Below, one piece after another: positions 1-11,853 of a DNA stretch of 64,000 bases (positions within the stretch are counted from its first letter, which is position 1; each line of letters starts with the position of its first letter). Location: positions 192,290,270 to 192,354,269 of the forward strand of contig NC_081415.1 in NCBI RefSeq assembly GCF_030272615.1, written 5' to 3'. Both the position numbers and the translations under genes were made by a program. Below the pieces are notes generated by a model. The model did no database searches. It saw nothing but the letters and a program-made list of their open reading frames with translations, and was not told the origin of the DNA. This DNA comes from Cryptomeria japonica. Its lineage: Eukaryota; Streptophyta; Pinopsida; Cupressales; Cupressaceae.

Positions 1-621
1 AATCTCCATTCTTCCTATCTCCATTGATCTTGCTTGATACATTTGCTTTCAGATTTTGTATGTGCACAAGAGCTCAACAAAGAACGAAAATGTGGTTGCA
101 AGTAGGATCGCATATGAAAGTTCAAAAGCATAGTGTAGTCGAGTAATCATCGGGGTGCATAGTTGAGGGTTTGATAATGAAGGAATCATCTCCTTATATA
201 GAAGACACTATATGAAATGGAGGGATAAGATTGAGAGGTGTAAAAGATAAATGGTCGGCTATGATTAGAGAGTAGGTAGAAGAAATAATAAAATAATAAT
301 AGGGTAGGTAGTGTAGGAATTAAGAAATGAATGACATGTGTCATAGGTAGAAAAGGTTAATGAATTAATTAAATAAATAAAGATTTATTCAATTAATAGA
401 GGAAGTGGGATCAATTAAATAAATAAGATATTTATTTAATTTAGGAAAATGATAATTTAAATAAATAAATGTATTTATTTAAATGAGAAATAAGGTTAGA
501 AGAGGATAAATGAATTAATTAAATAAATAAATATTTATTTAATTAATAGAAGAATTAGACTAAAGTAATTAAATAAATAAAATATTTATTTAACTAGACA
601 TGACAATTTTAGGTGTCTACA
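1..621 (-). repeat. AT-rich LTR-like remnant
   Basis: From about 360 to 600 the same AT-rich motif recurs four or five times: AATTAATTAAATAAATAAA followed by its complement TATTTATTTAATTAATAG. This gives short self-complementary blocks. The stretch ends at GACAATTTTAGGTGTCTACA; on the minus strand this reads TGTAGACACC..., a common kind of LTR start (TG...). I infer the 5' part of a minus-strand LTR whose other end lies outside the window or has decayed. No coding sequence is visible. An ordinary AT-rich dispersed repeat is the alternative. Confidence 0.35.
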
Positions 622-1404
622 ACTATATTTTAATATTTTTGTATTTTTATTAAACTCTTCACCAAAGAAAAAAATCTGTTAAGACTAATTATTATTATTA
701 TATTATCATATCTTTATATTATTATTATAATATTATTTTGATGAAGTTAACTATTAATATGATGGAGATAAATAGAATTGATTAATTGTTAAATGAGAGT
801 GAGGGGTAGTTGTTAGGAGAAAATAAATAAAATATTTTTTATATTTTTTCATGCATTTATTTTAATTTGAGTTATTTAAATTATTTTTATTTAAGTAATA
901 GTAAAACTAATTGTAATCATGACAGGGAATTTTGCAAGGAGTTTTTAATTTTGCGTATGTATCAATCAATTATATGATATTAATGCACTTTTGTAGTAAT
1001 TATTTAGCACTAAATGTTTCGAAAAAGCCTAAGATGTGCTCTCCAATCCAAAGGTTAAGATAATCCATCCAAGTTGTATTCCATGGAGTAATTGATAAAC
1101 TATAGCACCCTGAATAATGCCTGAAACTTGTACATAAGATTTTCCTCTTGCCTTTGCTGATCTTTATTGTCCACTGGTTTTTCTTGGAGTGTAATCCTAA
1201 GGATTGTAGCTTGAGCTTTGAATCAGCTTAGAAAATGAGGATGTGGAGTCAACAATCAACCTTTGAAGGTGAAATGTTGGCATACAAAGACAGTACCAGT
1301 GGAAATATAACTCTCATTTATAGAAATATACAGATGGCCTTAACAGAACTTTTGAGGAGGAATAGGGTTTCATTTTCATTGTGGAAGAAGTAGATTGAAT
1401 AACA
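622..1404. other. Intergenic, upstream of PPR gene
   Basis: AT-rich sequence with no ORF or repeat that I recognise. It should contain the promoter and 5' leader of the PPR gene that follows, but no TATA box is convincing enough to place. Confidence 0.5.
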
Positions 1405-1431
1405 ATGGACATCGCCCACCTTCAGGTATGA
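1405..1431 (+). promoter_or_regulatory. Short upstream ORF before the PPR start
   Basis: An eight-codon ORF (ATG at 1405, TGA at 1429-1431) lies 14 bases before the PPR ATG, in a different frame (40 bases between the two ATGs). If the transcript starts upstream of 1405, ribosomes would meet it first, so it could lower PPR translation. The CAGGTATG inside it resembles a splice donor, but the nearest AG would give an intron of only about 62 bases and would not join the PPR frame. Function is inference. Confidence 0.3.
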
Positions 1432-1444
1432 TTGAACAATACTA

Positions 1445-4084
1445 ATGTCATTGACATCCACTGCCCGTCTCAATTTCAATCTCACAGCATTATGTAGAGA
1501 GGTTCAGTTGAAGGAGGCGACACACATTCTGCTGTCAACATACAAACCCCCTGGGGACTTTTCTACATATCTTCAATTACTGCAGAACTGTATTGCCAAG
1601 AATGCACTTTCACAAGGTAAACAAATCCACTCTATTATTACTGACAGGGGATTTGAATTTTCTAGATGCAGATTCTTTCAAAATAACCTTGTAAACATGT
1701 ATGAAAAGTGCGGTACTTTGATGGATGCTCGTAAAGTGTTTGACGAAATGGCAGAGCAAGATGTTTCCTCATGGAATACCATAATTGCAGCTTACAGAAG
1801 GCATGGGTATCCTCACGAAGCATTGATTCTGTTTAGCCAAATGCAACAAACAGATATCCAACCAGATCATTTCACCTTTGCTGCTATACTCCCAGCCTGT
1901 GCCAAAATAGGAGCTTTGGAGCAAGGTATGGGTATCCATGACACTATAATCGAACGAGGATATCTGCCAGATGTTGTGGTTGCAAATGCCCTGATAGACA
2001 TGTATGCAAAATGTGGAAGCTTAGACAAGGCATGTGAAGTGTTTGACAAATTGGCTAACAAAACTGCAATATCATGGAATACATTGATTTCAGGATATGC
2101 ACAAAATGGTAATCTTGACGATGCTTTAAGAGTTTTCAAAGAAATGCCTCGTCCAGATGTTGTCTCATGGAGTGCCTTGGTTGGAGGATATACACAAAGT
2201 GGGTTCTTTGAAAAGGCTGTGGAGGCATTTAAGCAAATGCAATTAGCAGGTTTGAAACCAAATTCGACAACCTTAGCCAGTATTCTCTCAGCCTGTGCCA
2301 AAATGGGAGCTTTAGAAACGGGTATGGACATCCATAAGAGTATAATTAAAAGTGGATTTTTGTCGGACATCATAGTCATAAATGCCCTGATAGATATGTA
2401 CACAAAATGTGGAAGCATACACAAGGCACGTGAACTGTTTGACAAAATGCCTCAGAGAAGTGTGGTTTCATGGAATTCGATGATTGCAGGATATGCACAA
2501 AATGGTGTTCTTGGCGAGGTTGTTAAGCTTTTCAAAGCAATGCCTCGACCAGATATCATCTCTTGGAGTACGGTGCTTACAGGGTACGTACAAAATGGGT
2601 TTGTTGAAAAAGCCTTGGAGGTATTTAGTGAAATGCAATTGACAGGTGTAAAACCAAACTCGACAACCTTCGCTAGCATCCTCCCGGCTTGTGCAAAAAT
2701 GGGGGGTTTAGAACAGGGTATGGACATCCATAAAATCATAATCGAAAGTGTACACGTGCCAGATATTGCAGTTACGAATTCCCTGATAGACATGTATGCA
2801 AAATGTGGACGGCTATACAAGGCACGGGAACTGTTTAACAAAATGCCTCAAAAAGATGTTGTCTCATGGACTGCAATGATTGCAGGATATGCACAAAATG
2901 GGTTTGTTGAAAAGGCCTTGGAAACTTACAAGCAAATGCAATCCAAAGGTGTAAAGCCAGACTCCACAACCTTTGCCAGCATCCTCCCAGCCTGTGCAAA
3001 ACTGGGGGCTTTGGAGCAAGGTATGAAAATTCATCAAAGCATAATAGAAAGCAGCTTTTTGTCAGATCTTGTAATTGCAAATGCCCTGATAGATATGTAT
3101 TCAAAATGTGGAAGTATACACAAGGCACGTCAACTGTTTGACAAAATGCCAAAAAGAGATGTCATCTCATGGAATGCCATTGTTGCAGGATATGCACAAA
3201 ATGGCTTGTGGAAGGATGCTTTCAAAATATTTGAATTAATGAAACATTCTGGAACATACCCTGACCATGGAAGCTTCACTTGTGTTCTATTTGCATGCAG
3301 CCATGCAGGTTTACTGAGTGAGGGCTGCAAATACTTCAATGATATGACTCACTCTTATTGCATTACACCTAGAACTGATCACTATGTGTGTATGGTTGAC
3401 CTTCTTGGCCGTGGTGGTCATCTTGAGGAAACTCTAAACTTTATCATCAAAATGCCATATAAACCTGTTGTGGTTGTGTGGACGTGTTTTCTTGGTGCTT
3501 GCAGATCACATAAAGATATAAGGTTAGGAGTATTTACGGCAACCCATCTTTCTGAGATGGATTCTTATAATTCTGCGACTTATGTTCTTCTGTCAAACAT
3601 ATATGCAGGATTGGGCATGTGGGGTGAGGTTCAAATGGTAAGGAGATTGATAAAAGATAGAGAAATTAAAAAGATACCGGGGTGTAGTTGGATTGAAGGC
3701 CATAAAATGGTACATGTTTTTTGTGTAGGAGACAGATCACACCCACAGACACACGAGATCTATGCAAAGTTGGAAAGATTGTCTTGGGAGATGAAATTAG
3801 TAGGTTACTTTCCAAATTTAAAACATGTACTACATGACGTTGAGGAGGAGGAAAAAGAATTATTCCTCTGTCACCATAGTGAGAAGATGGCAATTGCATT
3901 TGGATTGTTGAACACACCGCCTGGAACAACTATTAGAATTGTCAAGAACCTTCGAGTATGTGTCGACTGCCACACTGCAACCAAGTTTATCTCGAAGATT
4001 GTGGCAAGACAAATTATTGTGAGAGATGCAAATCGGTTCCATCATTTCAAACAAGGGCAATGTTCTTGTGGAGATTATTGGTGA
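1445..4084 (+). CDS. DYW-type pentatricopeptide repeat protein (PLS class)
   Basis: An 879-residue intronless ORF. After a short N-terminal leader it is almost entirely PPR motifs (repeated NALIDMYAKCGS, ARELFDKMP, VVSWNxMIAGYAQNG, EKALExFxQM and TFASILPACAKxGALEQGxxIH blocks) in P-L-S order. An E/E+ region (GCSWIE at about 737-742) and a complete DYW domain follow: HSE at 811-813, CxxC at 839-842, CSC at 873-875 and the terminal DYW. Such proteins bind organellar RNA, and the DYW domain is the cytidine deaminase of plant C-to-U editing, so a mitochondrial or plastid editing role is inferred. A unit of about 132 residues is repeated nearly verbatim, starting at the two MPRPD motifs (bases near 2143 and 2542), which implies recent internal duplication. 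No frameshift or stop. The start is the first in-frame ATG, so the targeting peptide may be short or mis-called. Confidence 0.95.
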   Translation: MSLTSTARLNFNLTALCREVQLKEATHILLSTYKPPGDFSTYLQLLQNCIAKNALSQGKQIHSIITDRGFEFSRCRFFQNNLVNMYEKCGTLMDARKVFDEMAEQDVSSWNTIIAAYRRHGYPHEALILFSQMQQTDIQPDHFTFAAILPACAKIGALEQGMGIHDTIIERGYLPDVVVANALIDMYAKCGSLDKACEVFDKLANKTAISWNTLISGYAQNGNLDDALRVFKEMPRPDVVSWSALVGGYTQSGFFEKAVEAFKQMQLAGLKPNSTTLASILSACAKMGALETGMDIHKSIIKSGFLSDIIVINALIDMYTKCGSIHKARELFDKMPQRSVVSWNSMIAGYAQNGVLGEVVKLFKAMPRPDIISWSTVLTGYVQNGFVEKALEVFSEMQLTGVKPNSTTFASILPACAKMGGLEQGMDIHKIIIESVHVPDIAVTNSLIDMYAKCGRLYKARELFNKMPQKDVVSWTAMIAGYAQNGFVEKALETYKQMQSKGVKPDSTTFASILPACAKLGALEQGMKIHQSIIESSFLSDLVIANALIDMYSKCGSIHKARQLFDKMPKRDVISWNAIVAGYAQNGLWKDAFKIFELMKHSGTYPDHGSFTCVLFACSHAGLLSEGCKYFNDMTHSYCITPRTDHYVCMVDLLGRGGHLEETLNFIIKMPYKPVVVVWTCFLGACRSHKDIRLGVFTATHLSEMDSYNSATYVLLSNIYAGLGMWGEVQMVRRLIKDREIKKIPGCSWIEGHKMVHVFCVGDRSHPQTHEIYAKLERLSWEMKLVGYFPNLKHVLHDVEEEEKELFLCHHSEKMAIAFGLLNTPPGTTIRIVKNLRVCVDCHTATKFISKIVARQIIVRDANRFHHFKQGQCSCGDYW

Positions 4085-4753
4085 TGCAATCTGTAAACAT
4101 AGGCTTGCACTATAACAAGATGCATCATATCAGACCTGCATTGATAAAGAGAGGACCAGGTTTTAATTTCCAGTTTCTAAACGGTGTTTTTTTTTTCTAA
4201 GTGTTGGGGAAGATCTAGACCATGCTTTTGACTTCGTAAAATGAGATTTATGTTGTGCATCATGAATCATAGCCTGTATATACTGATGGGGAACTTTTTT
4301 AAGCCCCGTTTTGTGATACGATGAAGGTTTCATGACATAGAACTGTTTTCAGGAAATCTATGCACATCTGGAACGAAAAATAGAGGAGCTGAAATTAGGA
4401 AAAAGCAAAAAAGGAAAGAACTCTTGAATGAAACAGAGATATGCTTGGTCACCAGGAAATTCCAATAACTTCGTACAATCAATCTAACACTTGGAGATGA
4501 TAAGGATAATATCCCTGATAATTCTTTATTCCAACCTTTTCTCATTTTTAATGGCCATTTTGTCTGGATTAATGATCTGATTTAACGATTTTTGATAAAG
4601 TTCGAAAACAACCAATAATGTAAATGATGATGATGCTTCTATAGTAGTGAGGGATAACCTGGAACTTGAACAAAAGGGGGATGTAGTTATGAAACCAATG
4701 TTTTGAAATTGTTGACACAAACGTTGATGTGGTTAAAAAGAATACTACAAAAC
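4085..4753. other. 3' flank of PPR gene
   Basis: The PPR 3' UTR and intergenic DNA. Short ORFs here have no recognisable content. No terminator-like or polyadenylation signal could be placed with confidence. Confidence 0.4.
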
Positions 4754-5169
4754 TGTTAGTATCCTTAGGATCCTTATGTTATAACCTCTTGTTATGATGG
4801 GGTCAGGTCCCTTCTGATGGGGTTAGGTTCCTTTTTGTTCTAACATTTTATAATGAGCATTGTAGTAGCCACAATTAGTTATTTATTTATTTAAAGTAAT
4901 AAGTTCATACCGGGCATGTGGATGTATTTCATATTGGTTGTACTTCATATCTCACTCTCGGAGATCTTTATATTGAGGTTGTAGTGAAAGAGAAGATCTT
5001 CTAATTTTATATTAAAGAGTTAATTTTAAGAAGGCTGTACCCTTGAGGAGGTCAATAATACTTATTTTTGATATTTGAATAAAAGTATTCTTGCAACTAT
5101 TCTTTTAAGCATTGTATTCATTTTCATATTATGGTTCTATTTGATAATATTTATTGTGAGATTCCAACA
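4754..5169 (+). repeat. Probable decayed LTR
   Basis: The block begins TGTTAGTATCC and ends GATTCCAACA, giving the TG...CA ends of an LTR at 416 bp. The following AGTGACCTATCAAA could be a worn tRNA-iMet primer-binding site (usual TGGTATCAGAGC). Flanking pentamers (AAAAC and AGTGA) do not match, so there is no target duplication to support the ends. It may be the 5' LTR of the gypsy-like remnant ending near 7560, but the link is inference. Confidence 0.35.
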
Positions 5170-7224
5170 AGTGACCTATCAAATTGCTTTCTAGGGTTGC
5201 ATTCTATAGTAGGAACAATGTTTTAGTGGCTTACTACAACTACCTACCATATGCTCACCTTGCCTTATGGGACCTTGAAGAATAGAAAGTGGTGAAAATA
5301 GTAGAGTACCAACCATTTTTCTATAGAGATGTTCTAGGTTTTAAAGTATCTCCAAACAAACATCGTTTCTAGTTAAGCACATTGGATCAATATGTGAACT
5401 AAGGTGGGATTTTACTTGCCCATACTTGATCCTCAAACATCTTCTATATTTGATCATGATCTTTTGTGTACCTTTGGATATTTGAAAATTCCTTTCAGGG
5501 TTAAGAGAAACTTTGCCATAGGAAATCGTGTATTGTTTGCATTCCACAATGAACTAGTTAGTAGTTGGCACTATTAAGTTATTTTTTGTGTATGCTATTG
5601 ATGGGATCGTGTAGCTATGGGAAGGTGTAATCCTCCATAGTTAAGGCTTTGAAATATTGGGTTGGTTCACTATTTATGAAGAAAGAAAAATACATCAAAG
5701 ATTTTACGAATTTGATAGATGTTAACTTAGTGATTACCCTTGTAAACCCTAGTTGTGAAAACACTTGGGCATGTTTGGTCATAGATTGGTAGATCTAAAT
5801 AGAGTTGCACAAATTTGATAAGATTTCCACAAAGTTTTATAGATTTCCACAACCTTGAGTAGGTTCATGGGTTGTAGTGTCCATAATGAAGAAATTGTGT
5901 CAATCATATCTTAGTTGAATTCTATACAATGTGCTAGTTTGAACTTCTGATGAAAATTTCTCTCAAACCTCAAGAAATTTGACTATTCTATTTGAAAAGT
6001 TTTCTATATGGTGCTATATATAAAACAAAAAGAGTTTGACACAAACTTTTTATGATTATTGACAAACTATATTGATTGGATTTATCATTTTTTGTCGATC
6101 ATTTTGGTAACCTCTTTGGAAATTCTGGTTGCCCAAAATGGTTGATGGTCAAACATTCTAGGACCAGAATGACCTTTCTTTGTAAAGTTGGACACAAAAC
6201 TAAAATTTCTATAGTCTACTCTAAATCAACAATTTTCCAAGTTGGATAATCTAAATCACAATTATGATTTTGAAAATTGCTTGGTTGAATCTAATGCCAA
6301 ATAGGACGCCATGATCCAATAGTTCCAATAGTGTGGACATTTAGATATTAGATAGGGATCTTATGCTAGATTGAATAATTTCCAATACCAATCTAATATT
6401 CGTAGGGCTTAATGTACTATTAAACTAGACTTTTGTGAATTTGGCTTTGATGAGCCTACAAGTTGTTTATACAAAGCATAATAATCTTTGTAGCTCATTA
6501 AATTTCCATAGATTAAAAACTCTCCAACACATCCTTTCAATTGGAATATGAAGCTATTAATGACTTCAATGAATCAAAAAATGAAATGGTTTTCCTATAT
6601 AGGAAGAATTTTGTTAGGAGCTCCTCACTTGATTTAGTACAAGAGAGTATTAAGACTTCACATGTTAGTTAACTAAGTTATGACAAATACATTCAGACCA
6701 TGAATAGCAAATAAAAATTCATACATTAGAAAATGAAACTAGCAAGCTCAATGATAACTTTTTTCAAAAGTTTTTGAAAAGTTATTTTTATTAATGCCTT
6801 GAAAGAATACATCAACATGTAAAATAGAGTGTTTAAGCTTGCCAAATTTATATAATCTTGAATAAGTTAGCCAAATTAGCTAAGTAATCTATAGTCGATT
6901 GCCATACTTATAAAGCACCATAGACTAGCAATAGATAAAAAAATTATCCACCACATTCTAGGGCACTTGAAACACATTAAATTGGGGCACTTGATAGACA
7001 TTTGGTCATCACATATCAAGTTCCTAATTACATGAGGAAATAACTTCTCACCAAGCAACAATTCTAAGCTACAATTGTGAAGAGAAGTGTACTTTGGGGC
7101 ATAAATGCATTGAATACAAATTATCTCTTAGATGTGAATTAACTTGCTTCATTTGACATGTTGGATACTTTTGAAGATAGTCCAATTGAGCATCAACTTG
7201 AAAAAATGGGTTTGGGTTATCATT
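5170..7224. other. Decayed AT-rich DNA, probably retroelement interior
   Basis: No ORF longer than about 70 codons. Its position between an LTR-like block and a gypsy protease relic suggests it was once a gag region, but I could not recognise a gag domain in it. Confidence 0.3.
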
Positions 7225-7560
7225 TGCCCCTTGAAGTTTTAGAGCATTACTTAGTTTGCATAACCATACATCAACAATAAAAATACTACTTGAAAGGGTA
7301 TCAATTATCAATCCTTATTGATTCAAGCATCAAGTTCATAACTTCATTGATTCTTGATTTACCAAGAAGGTAGCATCTTATGCTTATCCTTACTACAATT
7401 TTGAGGTGATGATCACCAATAGAAACACCCAATATTATAAAGGAAAATGTCAAAATATCAATATTTTAGTGCGAGATTACACTATACGATATGATATGTT
7501 CACATTTCTATTAGGCAAGTGTGACATAATCTTGAGCACTTGGTAGCTTTATACTAAAAG
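7225..7560 (+). pseudogene. Ty3-gypsy gag/protease junction relic
   Basis: Translating the plus strand with stops ignored gives, in order, a VLEHYLVCITIHQQ-like segment, ILIDSSIKF, YNFEVMITN, and KCQNINI followed by GKCDIILSTW. This matches the order of gypsy aspartic-protease regions in plants (holding segment, LIDSGSTHNF active site, F-QVMIANG, GKCHN, G--D-VLG-QWL). The active-site DSG reads DSS here and several stops interrupt it. No reverse transcriptase follows. The family assignment is by remembered motif order only. Confidence 0.5.
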
Positions 7561-7830
7561 GAAGCAAGATATGTGAAAATGCTTCCTACACCAATCTAAT
7601 GAGAGGAGATGGTGCAAATTTTCCCATAAATCCTTATATAGTGATAAGAATAGATGCACATGGGTAAAAGTACAAAGCCGTGTCACACTTTTATAAAGGA
7701 AATGGTCAATGCTGATTCATTTTTTTAAAATTAAATCAATAGAAAGTGAAATTACTTAACCTAAATAAGAGTTCACGAGCTTTCTCTCCTATGAGTCACA
7801 TTCATATATTACTTCGATTTGAAGGATTTG

Positions 7831-7856
7831 ATATATATATATATATATATATATAT
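7831..7856. repeat. (AT)n microsatellite
   Basis: Thirteen uninterrupted AT dinucleotides. Confidence 0.9.
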
Positions 7857-10056
7857 GTTGGCTTGTGCAAGGAGATCCATCTAGTACCAACATCCTTAAG
7901 AAACATGTTTCCCATAGTTATTACCTTAATAAAATGTTAAAATTCAATATACCATTGGGGACTTTGACAAAAGTGATTGGAGACTGTGAACTAGATTTTC
8001 AACTATTAACATTGTACAAAACTTTTTCACAGTTTTAAATGCTAAATTTATTTTGTGGCGCATGTAGTGAATGAAATTCATGTATGCTAAACAATATTTC
8101 TATATGTTTACACAATGACCATTCCCATTTGGTTTCATTATTCAAGCTCCATTTTCTCTTATAGACACCAATATTTTGGAAATTATGTAGTTGTCGATGC
8201 CTCCAGTTTCGTCAAAATATTTCTTAACTAGTTAACATAGATCATGTGGTGTTGTATTCTCGTTCATTTCATAAACATGAAGTAAATAAGGTTGGTGAGT
8301 GCTATTTTCTATAGTATATGCATGCACACATTCCCATTAAATATTATTTATTGATGTAACCATATAACTATAATGTAATAAAGTTGACCTTTTTTGTACA
8401 TCTTATTTTCCCAACTCAATAGGACAACTTCCCCATTCCTATATGTTTTTAAACTAAATAATATTTTCCAATAAATTTAGAAATGTCTATAGAAGTCAAT
8501 AAACTACTATACTCTAGGTAGTTTTTCATAGGGCACACTCTAGTCAAAATATGAAAAATAATACTCAACTAAACATTTTTACCATTTTTGTGCTTTCATC
8601 ATCTTTCCAAATTAATATTGAATTGTACCTCTATAAAAAGAAACCTTCACCTTTTTTAATATAATCGTCAAATTTCAAGGCATGCTTAACCTGAAGCCTT
8701 TTCTCTTAAATATTTTGCATCTTATAAATGTTTTTTTCTTTCCATCCATGATTTTATTTTCAGAAAATTTACCAACATGTTTCTTATAAAATCATCTTTT
8801 AGTTGTAGCTCCTTTCCCCTACCATATTTCCAACTATAATTCTTACACCTACATTCTATGCAAGGTTCATCTTTGTTTTCATTTTTCACTAGTTCAATGA
8901 ATGAGTATTTGGAAACCAAATCAATCTAAAAATTCCTTGACAAATCCCTCATTCCCCCATCTTTTTATTTTTATTTTATTTTTCTCTAAAATTTGGTATC
9001 TCAATGAATTAAATTAGGGGAGCATTTAACTCCATGGTTGTGCATCAACTAGGTGTTACATTTCAAAACTAACAATGTAACTAACTTGTACCACCTAGTT
9101 TTTATTAGACTAATAATGTGTCTTTAAACTACATAGAATTCTTTGGATAAAAACAACTAACCTAACCACTTCAAGTCCGAAAAAAATACTTTTTCTCCTA
9201 TAGGATCTGTCCTTGAGGGATCATCATTTTTATACATAACCCCCTTGAAGTAGGGAACTACCTCTAATATCTCAAAGAGACCCCATATCATGTCATTAAA
9301 AAATTCATGCTACTTGGACAACTTCCAAATTTACTTGCATTCAAAGGGAAAGGATATGTGAATAACCACAGTAAATCTTATACAACAACCATCTAAGAAC
9401 TCTCTTCGAATGCCATAATTAATAAAATATTTATGAAAATATTAGAAGGGATTGCATTCGATTTGTATTATTAATTTCTTAAATTTTCAATACCTTCCCT
9501 TATAAAACCATTTAGGGATTTAATCACCCCCTTTGACACCAATAAACTTATTACTAGTAGAGATAAACAAATCCTTAATATGAAGGAATATAACAATGAA
9601 TCTATAGCTTAATTTCTCATTCAATGCAGACATGCATTCTCATTTTCTAGTTTTCCTACATGGATCATTATATAATTTATAATTTCTTACTACATTCTCT
9701 AAATAGGGAGATGATGCAATATATTGAAATATATGATATGGTTTCTATGAGGAAGCATTAAAATGTGCTATCAATATTGACCAAGGCATGATTGATAGTG
9801 GGAGAAAGTGACATGGAATTGATGGCCGATTGGTCATGTGAAAGAACAATAACATCTCTTCCACTCCAAAAATCCTAAAAAGTAATAAAAACACCATAAG
9901 AGATGGAATGACAAATAATATCCCAATAGAAATAATAATTGTAATAGTTATTAGAAGTATAACAATAATTATTTGAAGCGAGAAAACCTTGAGATCCAAT
10001 TTATTGATTATCATCCAAGGAACAACTTTAATAGATCGCGAACTAATAAATATTTG

Positions 10057-10059
<3 letters not shown>

Positions 10060-10088
<29 letters not shown>
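10060..10088. repeat. (TA)n microsatellite
   Basis: A 29-base run of alternating T and A. Confidence 0.9.
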
Positions 10089-10090
<2 letters not shown>

Positions 10091-10384
10091 TTATCTTATT
10101 GTAGGCTTAGGAACTATGTCCATAAAAGTTTACATTACCTCCATATAACTTACATAACCTTTTGGCTCCTTTGCATGATATTTTCCACAAATTTCACTAC
10201 TCAAATAAAATTTGTTGTTCTCTTTCTCTTATCTTTTTCTTCAACTCATATGTCACAAATCTATCACAAGAGAATCAATGGGAAGAAAAGAAAGAAGAAG
10301 GGATGCAAAGATGGGCCTTTACGAAAAAAATCATCATACTATAGATATATTGTACACTTGAGATCTTCAAATATCAAAATGTGG

Positions 10385-10474
10385 AAGTTGCTTGGATGGT
10401 TAGTTTATATCAAGATATTTTAGATATAAAAGTTGCTTGGATGGTTAGTTTATATCAAGATATTTTAGATATAA
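10385..10474. repeat. 45-bp tandem duplication
   Basis: The unit starting AAGTTGCTTGGATGGTTAG occurs twice back to back with no visible difference, so the duplication is recent. It lies in non-coding DNA. Confidence 0.85.
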
Positions 10475-11485
10475 AAAAGGTATTTTTTTCAAGTTTGTAA
10501 TGTAATTTGTTTCATTGCTTAGATTTAGACATGACCAATAATTTTTTTTTCATATAATAGTTTAAAATTTTAATTTGTACAATAAAATATCTTTCAAAAT
10601 AACATTAAAATTATTCCAAAAAGAATTCTTGAATCATTAAACAAAACCTTCTACATTAAACACAAATCAATCAAAAAATTATCTAGCTTAAACAAATGAA
10701 TGACTTTTAAACCAAAATAATTGTCTGTCAAACAAACACGAGGAGCCAATCAAAACTCAAAGAAACAATTTTCATTTAACTTAGAAATAGAATTTCTTGC
10801 ATGTTTATGCCTTGATTTTTAGTTTCTTCATCACTTTTAGTTTAAATTAGGAAAGGTAAGAGGTTCATTTTCTTGTACATGCATTCATACTAAATTTAAA
10901 AGGAACAAAAAAGATCATATTAACTTTTTATTGTATATATAGTAGTCACATTTTCATAGATTTTATTCTAAATTGTATTTAATAAAAAAAATAATTCAAA
11001 ATCAATTATTATTTAAAATAGTATTTTTTTCTTGCATGTATGTTGAGATCTCTTTTATCTCAATATCCTTCACATACTTAGAAATCATAAAATTATAAAA
11101 TAAAAAAAAATTAAAATAAAGAATTCAAAAATAAAAACCTGAAGTTCTACTAGTATTTAAATCCAAGAAATTCTAAAATTTATTTAAATACAAAATAACC
11201 ATCACAAATTAAAAATTCTTTCAAAATCACATACTAAATCACCTCATACATCCCTATTCATCACTCTTGCATGCATTTGAACTTTGCATGCCTACATGTT
11301 TCCAAGAATAAGGATAAAATAGGTATAAATTATCTTGAGAAAGTTATGCGATTAAACAATAGACTTTAGCCAAAAACATAATTAGAAAATAATATGAATG
11401 CATCTTAGCCATTGGAAATGAATACTAAGAAAACTATTAGAATTTGAAAATAATGGTAAACATCAATATAAAATCTAGAGATTCA

Positions 11486-11647
11486 ACACTTCTCCCACAT
11501 AATGAAGATAGTCTTCTACTAAACTTGTTTTTGGATTTTGATGAAGATTGCTATATTTATATGCATACCAAACATTGTCACATTTTGACACTTCTTCCAC
11601 ATAACGAAGATAGTCTTCTACTAGACTTGTTTTGGGATTTTGATGAA
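11486..11647 (+). repeat. Spaced duplication (102-bp offset)
   Basis: The segment starting ACACTTCT is repeated 102 bases later, about 60 bp per copy with a few differences. The offset is a multiple of three, so the 69-codon ORF at 11444-11653 contains the block TLLPHNEDSLLL twice. I see no other sign that this ORF is a gene. It sits just downstream of the kinase exon that lies on the other strand. Confidence 0.7.
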
Positions 11648-11853
11648 AACTGATTGATATATATATATATTTATATTTAAATGTATATACGTAAATCTAT
11701 AACTTCACTTTGATATAGTAAAAAACTTAAAATACTACTGATTTTCTTCCATAAAATATTTGTGGAAATTCTTAATGTTATTTTTCTTTACAAAATTTAA
11801 AAATGTTTTTCCTTTAGATCATTGTTCATACATATCTGACATCTCAATCTGAT

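Larger units (their letters stand above)
7561..11853. other. AT-rich intergenic stretch
   Basis: About 4.3 kb with no recognisable gene. It holds two AT microsatellites (7831-7856 and 10060-10088), a 45-bp tandem duplication (10385-10474) and a 102-bp spaced duplication (11486-11647). ORFs are short and look random. Confidence 0.5.

Noticed and set aside
1405-1487. Possible 5' intron in the PPR transcript (CAG|GTATG to CACAG)
   Set aside because: At about 62 bases it would be unusually short for a plant intron and the spliced product does not enter the PPR frame.
1867-3339. Minus-strand ORFs of 69-192 codons across the PPR gene
   Set aside because: They are antisense shadows of the repeated PPR codons and have no domains.
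11444-11653. 69-codon ORF with an in-frame repeat as a real gene
   Set aside because: Only the duplicated DNA supports it; no start context, homolog or codon signal that I can see.
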